Below are positions 43,980 to 52,214 of a stretch of 64,000 nt of DNA, in pieces. The notes under the pieces are model-generated. The model was not told the origin of the DNA. It ran no database searches and saw nothing but the letters and a program-made list of their open reading frames with translations. This DNA is from Bradyrhizobium sp. 149. GTDB taxonomy: Bacteria; Pseudomonadota; Alphaproteobacteria; Rhizobiales; Xanthobacteraceae. The DNA lies in the NCBI RefSeq assembly GCF_023073915.1, contig NZ_JADPKK010000015.1, forward strand, positions 124,001-188,000, written 5' to 3'. Within the stretch, counting starts at the first letter, position 1; every line of letters begins with the position of its first letter. Both the position numbers and the translations under genes were made by a program.

Positions 43980-45611
43980 TTAGCCGAACTGGTTCATCGT
44001 GTTGTGGGCGCCGCCCGCCTTCAGGGCAGCCTCGCCGGCGAAGTATTCCTTGTGGTCGTCGCCGATGTCGGAGCCGGCCATGTTCTGATGCTTGGCGCAG
44101 GCGATACCCTGACGGATCTCGGCGCGCTGGACGTTCTTGACATAGCCGAGCATGCCCTGGTCGCCGAAATACTCCTTCGCCAGATTGTCGGTCGAGAGCG
44201 CCGCCGTGTGGTAGGTCGGCAACGTGATCAGGTGGTGGAAGATGCCGGCACGCTTGGCTGAATCCGCCTGGAAGGTGCGGATGCGCTCGTCGGCTTCCTT
44301 CGCCAGCGGCGTATCGTCGTATTCCGGCTTCATCAGCTCGGCACGATTGTACTTGCTGACGTCCTTGCCGGCTTCCTTCATCGCGTCGTAGACCTGCCAA
44401 CGGAAGTTGAGCGTCCAGTTGAACGAGGGCGAGTTGTTGTAGGCCAGCTTGGCGTTCGGAACCACCTTGCGGATCCGATCGACCATCTTGGCGATCTGCT
44501 CGATATGCGGCTTCTCGGTTTCGATCCAGAGCAGGTCGGCGCCGTTCTGCAGGGAGGTAATGCAGTCCAGCACGCAGCGGTCTTCGCCGGTGCCCGGGCG
44601 GAACTGATAGAGATTGGAGGGCAGCCGCTTCGGACGCAGCATCTTGCCGTTGCGGTTGATGATCACGTCGCCGTTGCGAGCGTTCTCCGCCGTCACTTCC
44701 TCGCAATCCAGGAAGCTGTTGTACTGATCACCGAGGTCGCCCGGCTTGTGGCTGACCGCGATCTGCTGCGTCAGGCCGGCGCCGAGAGAGTCGGTGCGGG
44801 TCACGACGATGCCGTCTTCGACGCCGAGCTCGAGGAAGGCGTGGCGGCAGGCCCGGATCTTGGCCAGGAACACCTCGTGCGGCACGGTGACCTTGCCGTC
44901 CTGATGACCGCACTGCTTCTCGTCCGAAACCTGGTTCTCGATCTGGAGCGCGCAGGCACCCGCCTCGATCATCTTCTTGGCGAGCAGATAGGTCGCCTCC
45001 GCATTGCCGAAGCCCGCGTCGATATCGGCGATGACGGGCACGACATGGGTCTGGAAGTTGTCGATCTTCTCGATCAACTCCTTCTCCCTGACCTTGTCGC
45101 CCTCCTTGCGTGCCTTATCGAGGCTGCGGAAGATATCGTTCAGCTCGCGCGAGTCGGCCTGACGCAGGAAGGTGTAGAGCTCTTCGATCAGTGCCGGCAC
45201 CGAGGTCTTCTCGTGCATCGACTGGTCGGGCAGCGGGCCGAACTCGGAGCGCAGCGCCGCGATCATCCAGCCGGACAGGTACAGATAGGTGCGATCGGTC
45301 TTGCCGAAGTGCTTCTTGACCGAGATCAGCTTCTGCTGGGCGATGAAGCCGTGCCAGCAGCCCAGCGACTGGGTGTACTTGGTGGGGTCGCCCTCATAAG
45401 CGGCCATGTCGGCCCGCATCAGCGCCGCAGTGTAGCGGGCGACGTCGAGGCCGGTCTTGAAGCGGTTCTGCAGGCGCATGCGTGCGACGGCCTCGGCCGA
45501 CACCCCGTTCCAGGTCGGCTGGGTCTTGAGGAGCGACTGGGCCGCCTCGAGCTCGCTCTGATACGAGGCCGGGCCCTGGAGGGTGCTGATGCCGCGGGGC
45601 TGGTAGTTCAT
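43980..45611 (-). CDS. aceA: Isocitrate lyase
   Basis: A 543-residue enzyme splitting isocitrate into glyoxylate and succinate, the first step of the glyoxylate shunt. Seen: VPVIADIDAGFGNAEATYLLAKKMIEAGACALQIENQ (substrate region) and the active-site motif EKQCGHQDGK near residue 208. VVTRTDSLGA follows, then NNSPSFNW near the C-terminal third. It belongs to the longer (~540-residue) isocitrate lyase class rather than the ~430-residue class of E. coli. The start is the ATG at 45611, with AAGGA upstream. It is divergent from an ScfR-type regulator. Confidence 0.97.
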   Translation of the reverse strand: MNYQPRGISTLQGPASYQSELEAAQSLLKTQPTWNGVSAEAVARMRLQNRFKTGLDVARYTAALMRADMAAYEGDPTKYTQSLGCWHGFIAQQKLISVKKHFGKTDRTYLYLSGWMIAALRSEFGPLPDQSMHEKTSVPALIEELYTFLRQADSRELNDIFRSLDKARKEGDKVREKELIEKIDNFQTHVVPVIADIDAGFGNAEATYLLAKKMIEAGACALQIENQVSDEKQCGHQDGKVTVPHEVFLAKIRACRHAFLELGVEDGIVVTRTDSLGAGLTQQIAVSHKPGDLGDQYNSFLDCEEVTAENARNGDVIINRNGKMLRPKRLPSNLYQFRPGTGEDRCVLDCITSLQNGADLLWIETEKPHIEQIAKMVDRIRKVVPNAKLAYNNSPSFNWTLNFRWQVYDAMKEAGKDVSKYNRAELMKPEYDDTPLAKEADERIRTFQADSAKRAGIFHHLITLPTYHTAALSTDNLAKEYFGDQGMLGYVKNVQRAEIRQGIACAKHQNMAGSDIGDDHKEYFAGEAALKAGGAHNTMNQFG

Positions 45612-45834
45612 GTGCCTATCCTTTCGCTGACGATGACAACCGGCCATCGACATTCTTGACAATGCATTGCGAGATGCGTGTCAGAAGCTAAACGCGAGAA
45701 AGCAAAGCTCGTACAGAGGGCTTGTACTTGAATGGTGATGTCATGTAACATAGGTACATGTAATCGATGTAACTTTGTAAATATTGTAAATAACACGTCA
45801 GCGAACCTGCCGTTGATCCTCTGGAGACCTGAGA
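45612..45834. promoter_or_regulatory. aceA / scfR divergent control region with repeated operators
   Basis: 223 bases. AACTTTGTAAA (45771-45781) resembles the AAACTTTGCAAA-type site of the RamB/ScfR family. TTGTAAAT occurs twice one base apart (45775-45782 and 45784-45791). ATGTAA occurs three times (near 45743, 45758 and 45768). These lie close to the scfR start codon and upstream of aceA. Operator function is inferred from the family of the adjacent regulator. Confidence 0.6.
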
Positions 45835-47280
45835 ATGCCCGCCGGTTCCAGCAAAAAGCTCTTCGTCGGTCCGCGCTTCCGGCGGATCCGGCAGCAGTTG
45901 GGGCTGTCGCAAACCCAGATCGCCGAGGGGCTCGGGATCTCGCCGAGCTATGTCAACCTGATCGAGCGCAACCAGCGCCCGGTGACCGCGCAGATCCTGC
46001 TGCGGCTGGCCGAGACCTACGATCTCGACCTGCGCGACCTCGCGACTGCCGACGAGGACCGCTTCTTCGCCGAGCTCAACGAGATTTTCTCCGACCCGCT
46101 GTTCCGCCAGATCGACGTTCCCAAGCAGGAGCTGCGCGATCTCGCCGAGCTTTGCCCCGGCGTCACCCATGCGCTGCAACGGCTCTATGCCGCCTATACC
46201 GAGGCCCGCGAGGGCGAGACGCTGGCCGCGGCACAAATGGCCGACCGCGACGTCGGCACCCGCTATGAGGCCAATCCGGTCGAGCGCGTCCGCGAGCTGA
46301 TCGAGGCCAACCGCAACTATTTTCCGGAACTCGAGCAGGCCGCGGAGACTCTGCGCGACGAACTGAACGTGCCGGCCGAAGAGCTTTATGCGGCGCTCGC
46401 GGCACGACTGCGCGAAAAGCATTCGATCCAGACCCGCATCATGCCGGTGGACGTGATGCGCGAGACGCTGCGGCGCTTCGACCGCCACCGCCGCCAGCTC
46501 CTGATCTCCGAGCTGGTCGACCCGCCCGGCCGCGCGTTCCAGCTTGCCTTCCAGCTCGGCCTGGTTGAAGGCGCACAGCATCTGGAGACCATCATCGGTC
46601 GCGCCGGCCCGCTCGACGACACACCGCGCCGCCTGTTCCGTATCACGCTCGGCAACTACTTTGCGGCGGCCGTGATGATGCCTTACCCGGCTTTCCTGGC
46701 CGCGGCGGAAGCGCTGAATTACGACATCCATCTGCTGGCGCAGCGATTCAATTCCGGCTTCGAGCAGGTCTGCCATCGGCTCACCACCTTGCAGCGGCCG
46801 AACGCGCGCGGCATCCCGTTCTTCCTGCTTCGCGTCGACAACGCCGGCAACGTGTCCAAGCGGTTTTCATCGGGCACGTTCCCGTTCTCGAAATTCGGCG
46901 GCACCTGTCCCTTGTGGAACGTGCACTCCACCTTCGACACGCCGGATCGCCTGCTGAAGCAGGTGATCGAGCTGCCCGACGGCACGCGCTATTTCTCGAT
47001 CGCGCAGATGGTGCGCCGCCCCGTTGCGCCGCACCCGCTGCCGCAGCCGCGCTTCGCCATCGGCCTCGGCTGCGAGATCCGTCACGCCGCGCGCCTCGTC
47101 TACGCGGCCGGCATGGATCTGGAGAAGGCGGAGGGCACGCCGATCGGCGTCAACTGCCGCCTCTGCGAGCGCGAAAACTGCGCCCAGCGTGCCGAGCCGC
47201 CAATCACGCGCACGCTGATCCTGGACGAGACGACGCGGCGCGTGAGCTCATTTGCTTTTTCGAATGCGCGGGAGCTGTGA
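45835..47280 (+). CDS. ScfR/RamB-type short-chain acyl-CoA-responsive regulator
   Basis: A 481-residue regulator. Seen: an N-terminal XRE helix-turn-helix (FRRIRQQLGLSQTQIAEGLGISPSYVNLIERNQRPVTA, residues about 14-51, quoted in part). An IrrE-like central region follows; its catalytic HExxH is absent, with GRAFQLAFQLGL in place. The C-terminal DUF2083 domain carries the cysteine cluster CRLCERENCAQRAEPP near residue 443. Known: this family controls acetate and propionate metabolism genes such as aceA and prpBCD. It is divergent from aceA, which fits. Effector binding is predicted for the C-terminal part. Confidence 0.92.
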   Translation: MPAGSSKKLFVGPRFRRIRQQLGLSQTQIAEGLGISPSYVNLIERNQRPVTAQILLRLAETYDLDLRDLATADEDRFFAELNEIFSDPLFRQIDVPKQELRDLAELCPGVTHALQRLYAAYTEAREGETLAAAQMADRDVGTRYEANPVERVRELIEANRNYFPELEQAAETLRDELNVPAEELYAALAARLREKHSIQTRIMPVDVMRETLRRFDRHRRQLLISELVDPPGRAFQLAFQLGLVEGAQHLETIIGRAGPLDDTPRRLFRITLGNYFAAAVMMPYPAFLAAAEALNYDIHLLAQRFNSGFEQVCHRLTTLQRPNARGIPFFLLRVDNAGNVSKRFSSGTFPFSKFGGTCPLWNVHSTFDTPDRLLKQVIELPDGTRYFSIAQMVRRPVAPHPLPQPRFAIGLGCEIRHAARLVYAAGMDLEKAEGTPIGVNCRLCERENCAQRAEPPITRTLILDETTRRVSSFAFSNAREL

Positions 47281-47300
47281 GGCGACACATCTACCTCCTC

Positions 47301-47385
47301 GTCATTGCGAGCGAAGCGAAGCAATCCAGACTGTCTCCGCAGTGACAGCCTGGATTGCTTCGTCGCTCCGCTCCTCGCAATGACG
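47301..47385. repeat. Palindromic repeat, GTCATTGCGAG family (copy 3)
   Basis: CGTCATTGCGAGCGAAGCGA at the left and CTCGCAATGACGA at the right, with GCAATCCAGA / CTGGATTGC inside. It fills the spacer between the convergent scfR gene and the gene at 47392. Confidence 0.85.
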
Positions 47386-47391
47386 AAGGCT

Positions 47392-47685
47392 TCACGCCAG
47401 CGTATGCACGATCACCGGCCCTGCGGCGGCGCGGGCGTCGCCTGCAAGCAGCGAGCCGAGATCCTTCTCGATCCAGGCGATCGCACGCCGGTTCGCCTCC
47501 TCCGCCTGCTCAAACTTGTCAAAGATCGAAATCGCCGTGACCGTGTCGTCGCCGGCATAGACGACGTAATAGGCGCGGAAGCCGTCGACGTCGCTGATGA
47601 TCGGAACGGCGCCGTCCTTGATGCGGCGCGCCAGCTCTTCGGCGCTCCCGCTTTTCGCTTTGGCCTGACGGATGGCGGCATACAT
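47392..47685 (-). CDS. Small ABM-like protein
   Basis: A 97-residue protein, MYAAIRQAKAKSGSAEELARRIKDGAVPIISD followed by FRAYYVVYAGDDTVTAISIFD and EANRRAIAWIEKDLGSLL (quoted in parts). This resembles a ferredoxin-like dimeric alpha/beta-barrel (antibiotic biosynthesis monooxygenase type). Such proteins are heterogeneous in function; none is assigned here. A GGAAGCC Shine-Dalgarno precedes the ATG. Confidence 0.7.
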   Translation of the reverse strand: MYAAIRQAKAKSGSAEELARRIKDGAVPIISDVDGFRAYYVVYAGDDTVTAISIFDKFEQAEEANRRAIAWIEKDLGSLLAGDARAAAGPVIVHTLA

Positions 47686-47771
47686 GGCTTCCTCCTACCG
47701 GCTGTCTTGATCTACGGGCCTGGTGCCCGCACCGCATGCTACGCCGAACCGTGCGGGCGATCCACGCTTGG

Positions 47772-47828
47772 TTAACCCGGCACTAATCCACCTCCGCGAT
47801 CTGCAACCAACGGTTAAGCACGCCTCAA
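47772..47828. promoter_or_regulatory. Two near-consensus CtrA boxes
   Basis: TTAA-CCCGGCA-CTAA (47772-47786) and TTAA-GCACGCC-TCAA (47814-47828) each match 7 of the 8 fixed bases of the CtrA site TTAA-N7-TTAA. They lie 42 bases apart, about 90-140 bases upstream of the gene at 47915. Binding is inferred. Confidence 0.4.
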
Positions 47829-47914
47829 CATCGGTGCCTTAGTCTCGCCCCACTCACTTTTCGCAAACAACGATGGCCTAGTCTGCCGCGTCAAGTGACA
47901 TCAGGGGGTTCATC

Positions 47915-48721
47915 ATGCGCATTGCGCTGCTGCTGACCGCGACCATTGTCGGCGCGTTCATGGCCAATCCATCCAATGCCGGACCGCTCGATGCCGCCAC
48001 CGGGGCAGCACAGGCGTTGCCGCCGGGCTTCCAGAGCTACCGCGGCTACATGTTCGACATCTCGGAGAATTCCGACCGCAAGGATGTCGACAAGCTTACC
48101 GAGAATCTGAAGAGCCAGATCGACGTGGTCGAGGCTGCCGGCCTCTCGCCGCGCGTCCTGCGCTTCTTCCGCACCGTCCCGATCATCGCCAGCGAACTCG
48201 CCTGCCTCGACGAAGGCGCCGCGACTGCCTGCTACGGGCGGGTCACCCCGAACGTCGAGCGCCCCGTGCCGCGGACCCTCACCGTCTGGGACCACGCCAC
48301 GCAGCGCTGGACCAATCCCAATGCCGTCGACCTCGCAGTCGATTCGGGCCTCGGCGTGATCATGCTGCGGCCGGACATGATGCGTTACGAAAAGGAAGCC
48401 GTGCTGCTGCACGAACTCCTGCACGCCTATCACGCGCGGCTGCTGCCGGACGGCTACGCCAACAAGGGCGTGATCGGCTATTACGCCTATGCCAAATCCA
48501 AGGACCTCCTGCCCAAGGAGGCCTATGCGATGAAGAATCACATGGAGTTCTTTGCGGTGACCGCCAGCATCTTCCTGGCCGGGAAGAGCGAATTCCACGA
48601 CCCGAAGTCGCGCGAGACGCTCAAGGAGAAATTGCCGGATTATTACAAATATCTGGTCGGCGTGTTCGGCTTCGACCCCGATCCGGCAGCGTCGAGCGGC
48701 CCGGTCGCCTCGCTGAAGTAA
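47915..48721 (+). CDS. Secreted zincin-like protein with HExxH motif
   Basis: A 268-residue exported protein. Seen: a signal peptide (MRIALLLTATIVGAFMANPSNA) and a mature domain with a metalloprotease-like motif, VLLHELLHAYH, near residue 168. NHMEFFAVTASIFLAG near residue 209 offers a third-ligand glutamate (ME) 40 residues on, as in gluzincin-like and anthrax lethal-factor-like folds. The C-terminal residues SSGPVASLK are disordered. Not recognised as a named family. A protease that acts in the periplasm is the likeliest reading, but catalysis is unproven. A terminator follows. Confidence 0.75.
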   Translation: MRIALLLTATIVGAFMANPSNAGPLDAATGAAQALPPGFQSYRGYMFDISENSDRKDVDKLTENLKSQIDVVEAAGLSPRVLRFFRTVPIIASELACLDEGAATACYGRVTPNVERPVPRTLTVWDHATQRWTNPNAVDLAVDSGLGVIMLRPDMMRYEKEAVLLHELLHAYHARLLPDGYANKGVIGYYAYAKSKDLLPKEAYAMKNHMEFFAVTASIFLAGKSEFHDPKSRETLKEKLPDYYKYLVGVFGFDPDPAASSGPVASLK

Positions 48722-48756
48722 GGCAGACATGGCGCGCGTGCGCTGAACACAATAAC

Positions 48757-48786
48757 GGCCGCGTCAACAACGCGGCCCTGTTTTTT
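48757..48786 (+). terminator. Rho-independent terminator
   Basis: GGCCGCG-TCAACAA-CGCGGCC followed by CTGTTTTTT, 35 bases after the secreted zincin-like gene. Confidence 0.92.
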
Positions 48787-48925
48787 CGAGCTGGAGAATG
48801 GGCGATCGCAGTGTCCGCAATCCTTGCTCAGGCCGCGTGACAGACAGCACAGTCGTGCGAGGACGTATCGGGCATCGTCGGGGTCATGAGCTGCATCGGG
48901 CAGCCTCAAGTGGAAAAATGCCATC

Positions 48926-49162
48926 ATGACAAAGCTCACCTTCTCCGCCATCGCCGCCCTCATCGCCGTCACGACGCTCGTCGGCTCCGCCCAGATCTCC
49001 CCCGCTGCTGCCGGTAGCCTGGACTGGCTCGGTAACGACAATTACGTGCGCTGCCTGAAATATGTCAGCTCGCTCGCCCATGGCGATGCCGCTGCCTACG
49101 ACCGCGGCCGCAGGACCTGCAATCGGCAATACTACCCCGGCCATCCCGGCTACGATTACTGA
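48926..49162 (+). CDS. Small secreted protein
   Basis: A 78-residue precursor with a signal peptide (MTKLTFSAIAALIAVTTLVG, cleavage near AAAG) and a mature part of about 48 residues with two cysteines (RCLKYV and RRTCNRQYY) that could form a disulfide. Tyr, Asn and Gly are abundant toward the end (YYPGHPGYDY). Not recognised. It has a clear terminator 26 bases after its stop, which supports its being a real gene. Confidence 0.65.
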   Translation: MTKLTFSAIAALIAVTTLVGSAQISPAAAGSLDWLGNDNYVRCLKYVSSLAHGDAAAYDRGRRTCNRQYYPGHPGYDY

Positions 49163-49186
49163 ACGGCCGGGACGGACTGGGCAAAG

Positions 49187-49212
49187 AGCCGCGCGAGCAG
49201 CGCGGCTTTTTT
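49187..49212 (+). terminator. Rho-independent terminator
   Basis: AGCCGCGC-GAGCA-GCGCGGCT followed by TTTTTTG (the first T shared with the stem). Confidence 0.93.
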
Positions 49213-49322
49213 GTTTTGGCAGCCGGAAGCTGCGGATGACGCGCGGCCGGGAATTGCCAAGGCGGGGCCCGATCTGCATAGTCCCGCCGCATCGATACTG
49301 TTTTCGAAGAGGATAGAACAAC

Positions 49323-49664
49323 ATGGCGGACGCCGACCTGGATGTCGTGATCCGGCAACTGGCCAGACAGCTGCATACGGGCCTGATAACCCGCGCCAAG
49401 GAGCGGCGGGATCGCTTCAACGGCCTCGCGGCCAAGGCCAAGGGCAAGGAGACCGGCGACCGCTTCAAGATGATGGCCAAGGCCACCATGGAGCAGGCCA
49501 TTGCCGCCGCCAAGCGCCTGCAGATGTCCGCCGACAACGTCGCCGACAGCTACGCCCGGTCGATGCGGATCGCCGCCAGCACGCCTGTCGCGGACAAGGT
49601 GGAGAAGAAGGCCGCGAAGGAAAAGCCGGTGAAGAAGGCGAAGAAGGCCAAAGCCAAGAAGTAG
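49323..49664 (+). CDS. Helical protein with histone H1-like Lys/Ala tail
   Basis: A 113-residue protein. Residues 1-90 look all-helical (DADLDVVIRQLARQLHTGLI, KMMAKATMEQAIAAAKRL), and the last 22 are almost only Lys, Ala, Glu and Val with KKAKKAKAKK at the end. Such tails resemble bacterial histone H1-like DNA-binding segments. The start has GAGGA upstream. Nucleic-acid binding is an inference from composition. Confidence 0.65.
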   Translation: MADADLDVVIRQLARQLHTGLITRAKERRDRFNGLAAKAKGKETGDRFKMMAKATMEQAIAAAKRLQMSADNVADSYARSMRIAASTPVADKVEKKAAKEKPVKKAKKAKAKK

Positions 49665-49675
49665 GCGCGCACTTT

Positions 49676-49830
49676 CTTCCTTCTCCCCTTGTGGGAGAAG
49701 GTGGCGCGAAGCGCCGGATGAGGGGTTGTTTCCGCGAATTCAACTGCAGCAGGCTCACGCGCGGAGAGATACCCCTCACCCGTCTCGCCGCTTCGCGGCG
49801 AGCCACCCTCTCCCACAAGGGGAGAGGGTT
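49676..49830. repeat. Palindromic repeat, CTCCCCTTGTGGGAGA family
   Basis: CCTTCTCCCCTTGTGGGAG at the left and CTCTCCCACAAGGGGAGAGGG at the right frame a ~155-base region, with ATGAGGGGT / CCCCTCACC inside. The arms are about 20 bases and are each themselves hairpin-forming. A related element is at 55441. Confidence 0.8.
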
Positions 49831-49858
49831 GCAGCGGCGCACGCAGCTCTAGATATCT

Positions 49859-50500
49859 CTACCGCCCTGGCGCGGCGAGCCGGGTCGGCTCGGCCCTTGC
49901 CAGTTCGGCGAGTTTTGCGCGCGCCGCATCGCGGGTGCGGGCATCCTTGCCGGCGGGCAGCGCCAACGCGGCCTCGAAATCGGCGCGCGCCTCATTCGCC
50001 TGGCCGCGGGCGAGGAATGCGAGGCCACGGTCGAGCCGAGCCTGCGCATCCGAGGGGGCGAGGCGGATTGCGGTGTTGTAGCTCAGGATGGCGCGATCGA
50101 GATCGCTGGTGGCGGCGAGCGCGAGACCGCGCTGGTGATAGGGCGCGGCCTGTTTGGGATCATGCGCGATCGCCTCGTCGTAATCCTCGATGGCGAGTTC
50201 GAGGTCGCCATTCTGCCGGCGCGCCAGCGCCCGATCGCGATAGAGCGAGGCGCGGTTGGGATTGAGGTGGATGGCCTCGTCGAAATCGGCGATGGCCCGC
50301 CGCCAGTCGCCATGGCGCAGCGCGATCCGCCCGCGTCCCTCATAGGCAAACGCGATCAGCGAGCCGCGCAGCGGGGAGAAGCCGATCACCGCCGAGCAGA
50401 TGTCGGGATCGTCCTCGTCCCCGCAATTCACGACCATGTGCGTGGACAGGCCAATCAGCACGCCCAGGACGATCAGCAATGGTACCGCAGCTCTGGTCAT
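49859..50500 (-). CDS. TPR-repeat protein
   Basis: A 213-residue protein with an N-terminal hydrophobic segment (AAVPLLIVLGVLIGLSTHMVV), a Cys-containing short loop, then four tetratricopeptide repeats beginning at about residue 53 (GRIALRHGDWRRAIADFDEAIHLNPN, and on). The last repeat ends in a low-complexity Ala/Arg tail. It is probably anchored to the inner membrane with the repeats in the periplasm. TPRs bind other proteins; the partner is unknown. Confidence 0.88.
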   Translation of the reverse strand: MTRAAVPLLIVLGVLIGLSTHMVVNCGDEDDPDICSAVIGFSPLRGSLIAFAYEGRGRIALRHGDWRRAIADFDEAIHLNPNRASLYRDRALARRQNGDLELAIEDYDEAIAHDPKQAAPYHQRGLALAATSDLDRAILSYNTAIRLAPSDAQARLDRGLAFLARGQANEARADFEAALALPAGKDARTRDAARAKLAELARAEPTRLAAPGR

Positions 50501-50635
50501 CTTCCGCCGTGGCAGGCGGAGGGCCGGCCACGCATCCCCTTTCGAAGGAACAGTCTCGCCCGGGTGTTACCAGCAGACGCGAGAGCCCTGTGTGCGCCAG
50601 ATCACAAAGCCTGGCGCAATTTCAAGCCAGTCCCA

Positions 50636-51568
50636 TCAGCCCCAAGGGCCGCGCGAGGACGAGCGGCCCCACGGGCTCCGCGGCGGATAGTTCTCGTTGG
50701 CGCCGACCGACGGCGACGCATGCGCGCCGAGCTCGGCTGCGAGCTGCTGAAGCGCCGCGATGCGATTCTGCGTCGAGGGATGGGTGGCGAACAGATTGTC
50801 CACGCCGTGGCCCGACAGCGGATTGATGATGAACATGTGCGCGGTGGCGGGATTTCGTTCCGCCCCATAATTGGGGACCTGATGCGCGGCGCCCTCGATC
50901 TTGACCAGCGCCGATGCCAGCCACATCGGCTGACCGGCGATGCGTGCGCCGAGATTGTCAGCGGCGTATTCGCGCGTACGACTGATCGCCATCTGCACCA
51001 GCATGGCCCCGATCGGGGCAAGGATCATCATCAGGATCGAGCTGACGATGCCCGGGCCGTTGTTGTCGCGATTGCCGCCGAAGAACATGCCGAACTGCGC
51101 CAGCATCGAGATCGCACCGGCGATCGTCGCGGTAACAGTCATCAGCAGCGTGTCGTGGTGCTTGATATGGGCGAGCTCGTGCGCGATCACGCCGGCGAGC
51201 TCCTCCCGGCTGAGCTGGCGCATCAACCCGGTGGTGACCGCAACCGCGGCATTCTCGGGATTGCGCCCGGTCGCAAACGCGTTGGGCTGCGGCTCGTCCA
51301 TCAGGAACACGCGCGGCATCGGCAAGCCGGCGCGGCCCGCAAGCTCGGCGACGAGCCCGACCAGCTCCGGTGCGCTGCTGCGGTCGACCTCATGGGCGCC
51401 GTACATGCTGAGCACCATGCGGTCGGAGTTCCAGTAGGTGAAGAGATTGGTCGCGGCGGCAATGACGAGCGCGATCATGGCGCCGCCAGCACCGCCGATC
51501 AGATAGCCGACACCCATGAACAGGGCGGTCAGGCCTGCAAGCAGCATTGCGGTACGAAGATAGTTCAT
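50636..51568 (-). CDS. htpX: Protease HtpX homologue
   Basis: A 310-residue M48B membrane metalloprotease. Seen: N-terminal helices [20 protein letters not shown] and [57 protein letters not shown] (quoted in part; HEXXH near residue 136), a further helix pair, and [12 protein letters not shown] with the third zinc ligand. It ends in a Ser/Arg/Gly-rich tail. Known: HtpX degrades misfolded inner-membrane proteins together with FtsH. The start is the ATG at 51568; a longer upstream frame overlaps the opposite-strand gene start and is not supported. Confidence 0.95.
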   Translation of the reverse strand: MNYLRTAMLLAGLTALFMGVGYLIGGAGGAMIALVIAAATNLFTYWNSDRMVLSMYGAHEVDRSSAPELVGLVAELAGRAGLPMPRVFLMDEPQPNAFATGRNPENAAVAVTTGLMRQLSREELAGVIAHELAHIKHHDTLLMTVTATIAGAISMLAQFGMFFGGNRDNNGPGIVSSILMMILAPIGAMLVQMAISRTREYAADNLGARIAGQPMWLASALVKIEGAAHQVPNYGAERNPATAHMFIINPLSGHGVDNLFATHPSTQNRIAALQQLAAELGAHASPSVGANENYPPRSPWGRSSSRGPWG

Positions 51569-51721
51569 GGTCCTCTCCCGAGGCCGGCCGTTGCCGCTGG
51601 GGGCGTTGCAGGCCGGCGAGCATGAGGTAGGGATGACCCCGGTCCCGGCGCAAGGTTTCCAGGTGCGTCGCGGGGCCGCGCCTATTGACCGAGCCAGGGC
51701 CCCGAGGGCACGATCGAAACC

Positions 51722-51952
51722 ATGCACTTCGAGATTCTCGGCGAGATTACCGAGATCGAAACCTTCGCCAGCGGCTCCGGCATCCGCGAGGTCGCCCGGC
51801 TGCGGCGAATCTATGGGCGAGGACGTTGGCGAAAGCGCAAGGGCATTGCCCGAGTGCGATTATCCGATGGCTCTACCCAGCTCGCTGAGATACATTGGTA
51901 CGAGGCTGCCGGCATCGGCCGCAAGGAATTCAAGCTCAAGAGCCTGCTCTGA
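51722..51952 (+). CDS. Small basic hypothetical protein
   Basis: A 76-residue protein, [20 protein letters not shown] and [21 protein letters not shown], with an Arg/Lys-rich middle and a C-terminal EFKLKSLL. Not recognised. The next gene starts six bases after its stop. It is divergent from htpX. Confidence 0.7.
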   Translation: MHFEILGEITEIETFASGSGIREVARLRRIYGRGRWRKRKGIARVRLSDGSTQLAEIHWYEAAGIGRKEFKLKSLL

Positions 51953-51957
51953 AAATC

Positions 51958-52185
51958 ATGACGAAGTCGCGAAGCAAGCAACTGGTGATCTGTGTGGACA
52001 ACGAGGGCTACGCGGCCTCTCTCGAGAAGCGCAAGATCTACGAGTCGCTGCGCGACCCCGCGGCCGACAAGCATGGCATGCTGCGCATCATCGACGAGTC
52101 AGGCGAAGATTATTTGTATCCGAAGACATTGTTCCGCTCCATCGCGTTGCCACTCGCCGTCAAGCGTGCCGTATTAGCGGCCTAG
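51958..52185 (+). CDS. Small hypothetical protein
   Basis: A 75-residue protein containing KQLVICVDNEGYAASLEKRKIYESL and DESGEDYLYPKTLFRSIALP (quoted in parts). The ATG at 51958 was chosen because the frame upstream runs inside the preceding gene. Not recognised. Its compact alternating hydrophobic pattern suggests a small alpha/beta fold. It lies between the basic protein and the transglycosylase gene, all in one direction. Confidence 0.7.
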   Translation: MTKSRSKQLVICVDNEGYAASLEKRKIYESLRDPAADKHGMLRIIDESGEDYLYPKTLFRSIALPLAVKRAVLAA

Positions 52186-52214
52186 CGCTTATCCGCCCAG
52201 TACCAGAGATATCG

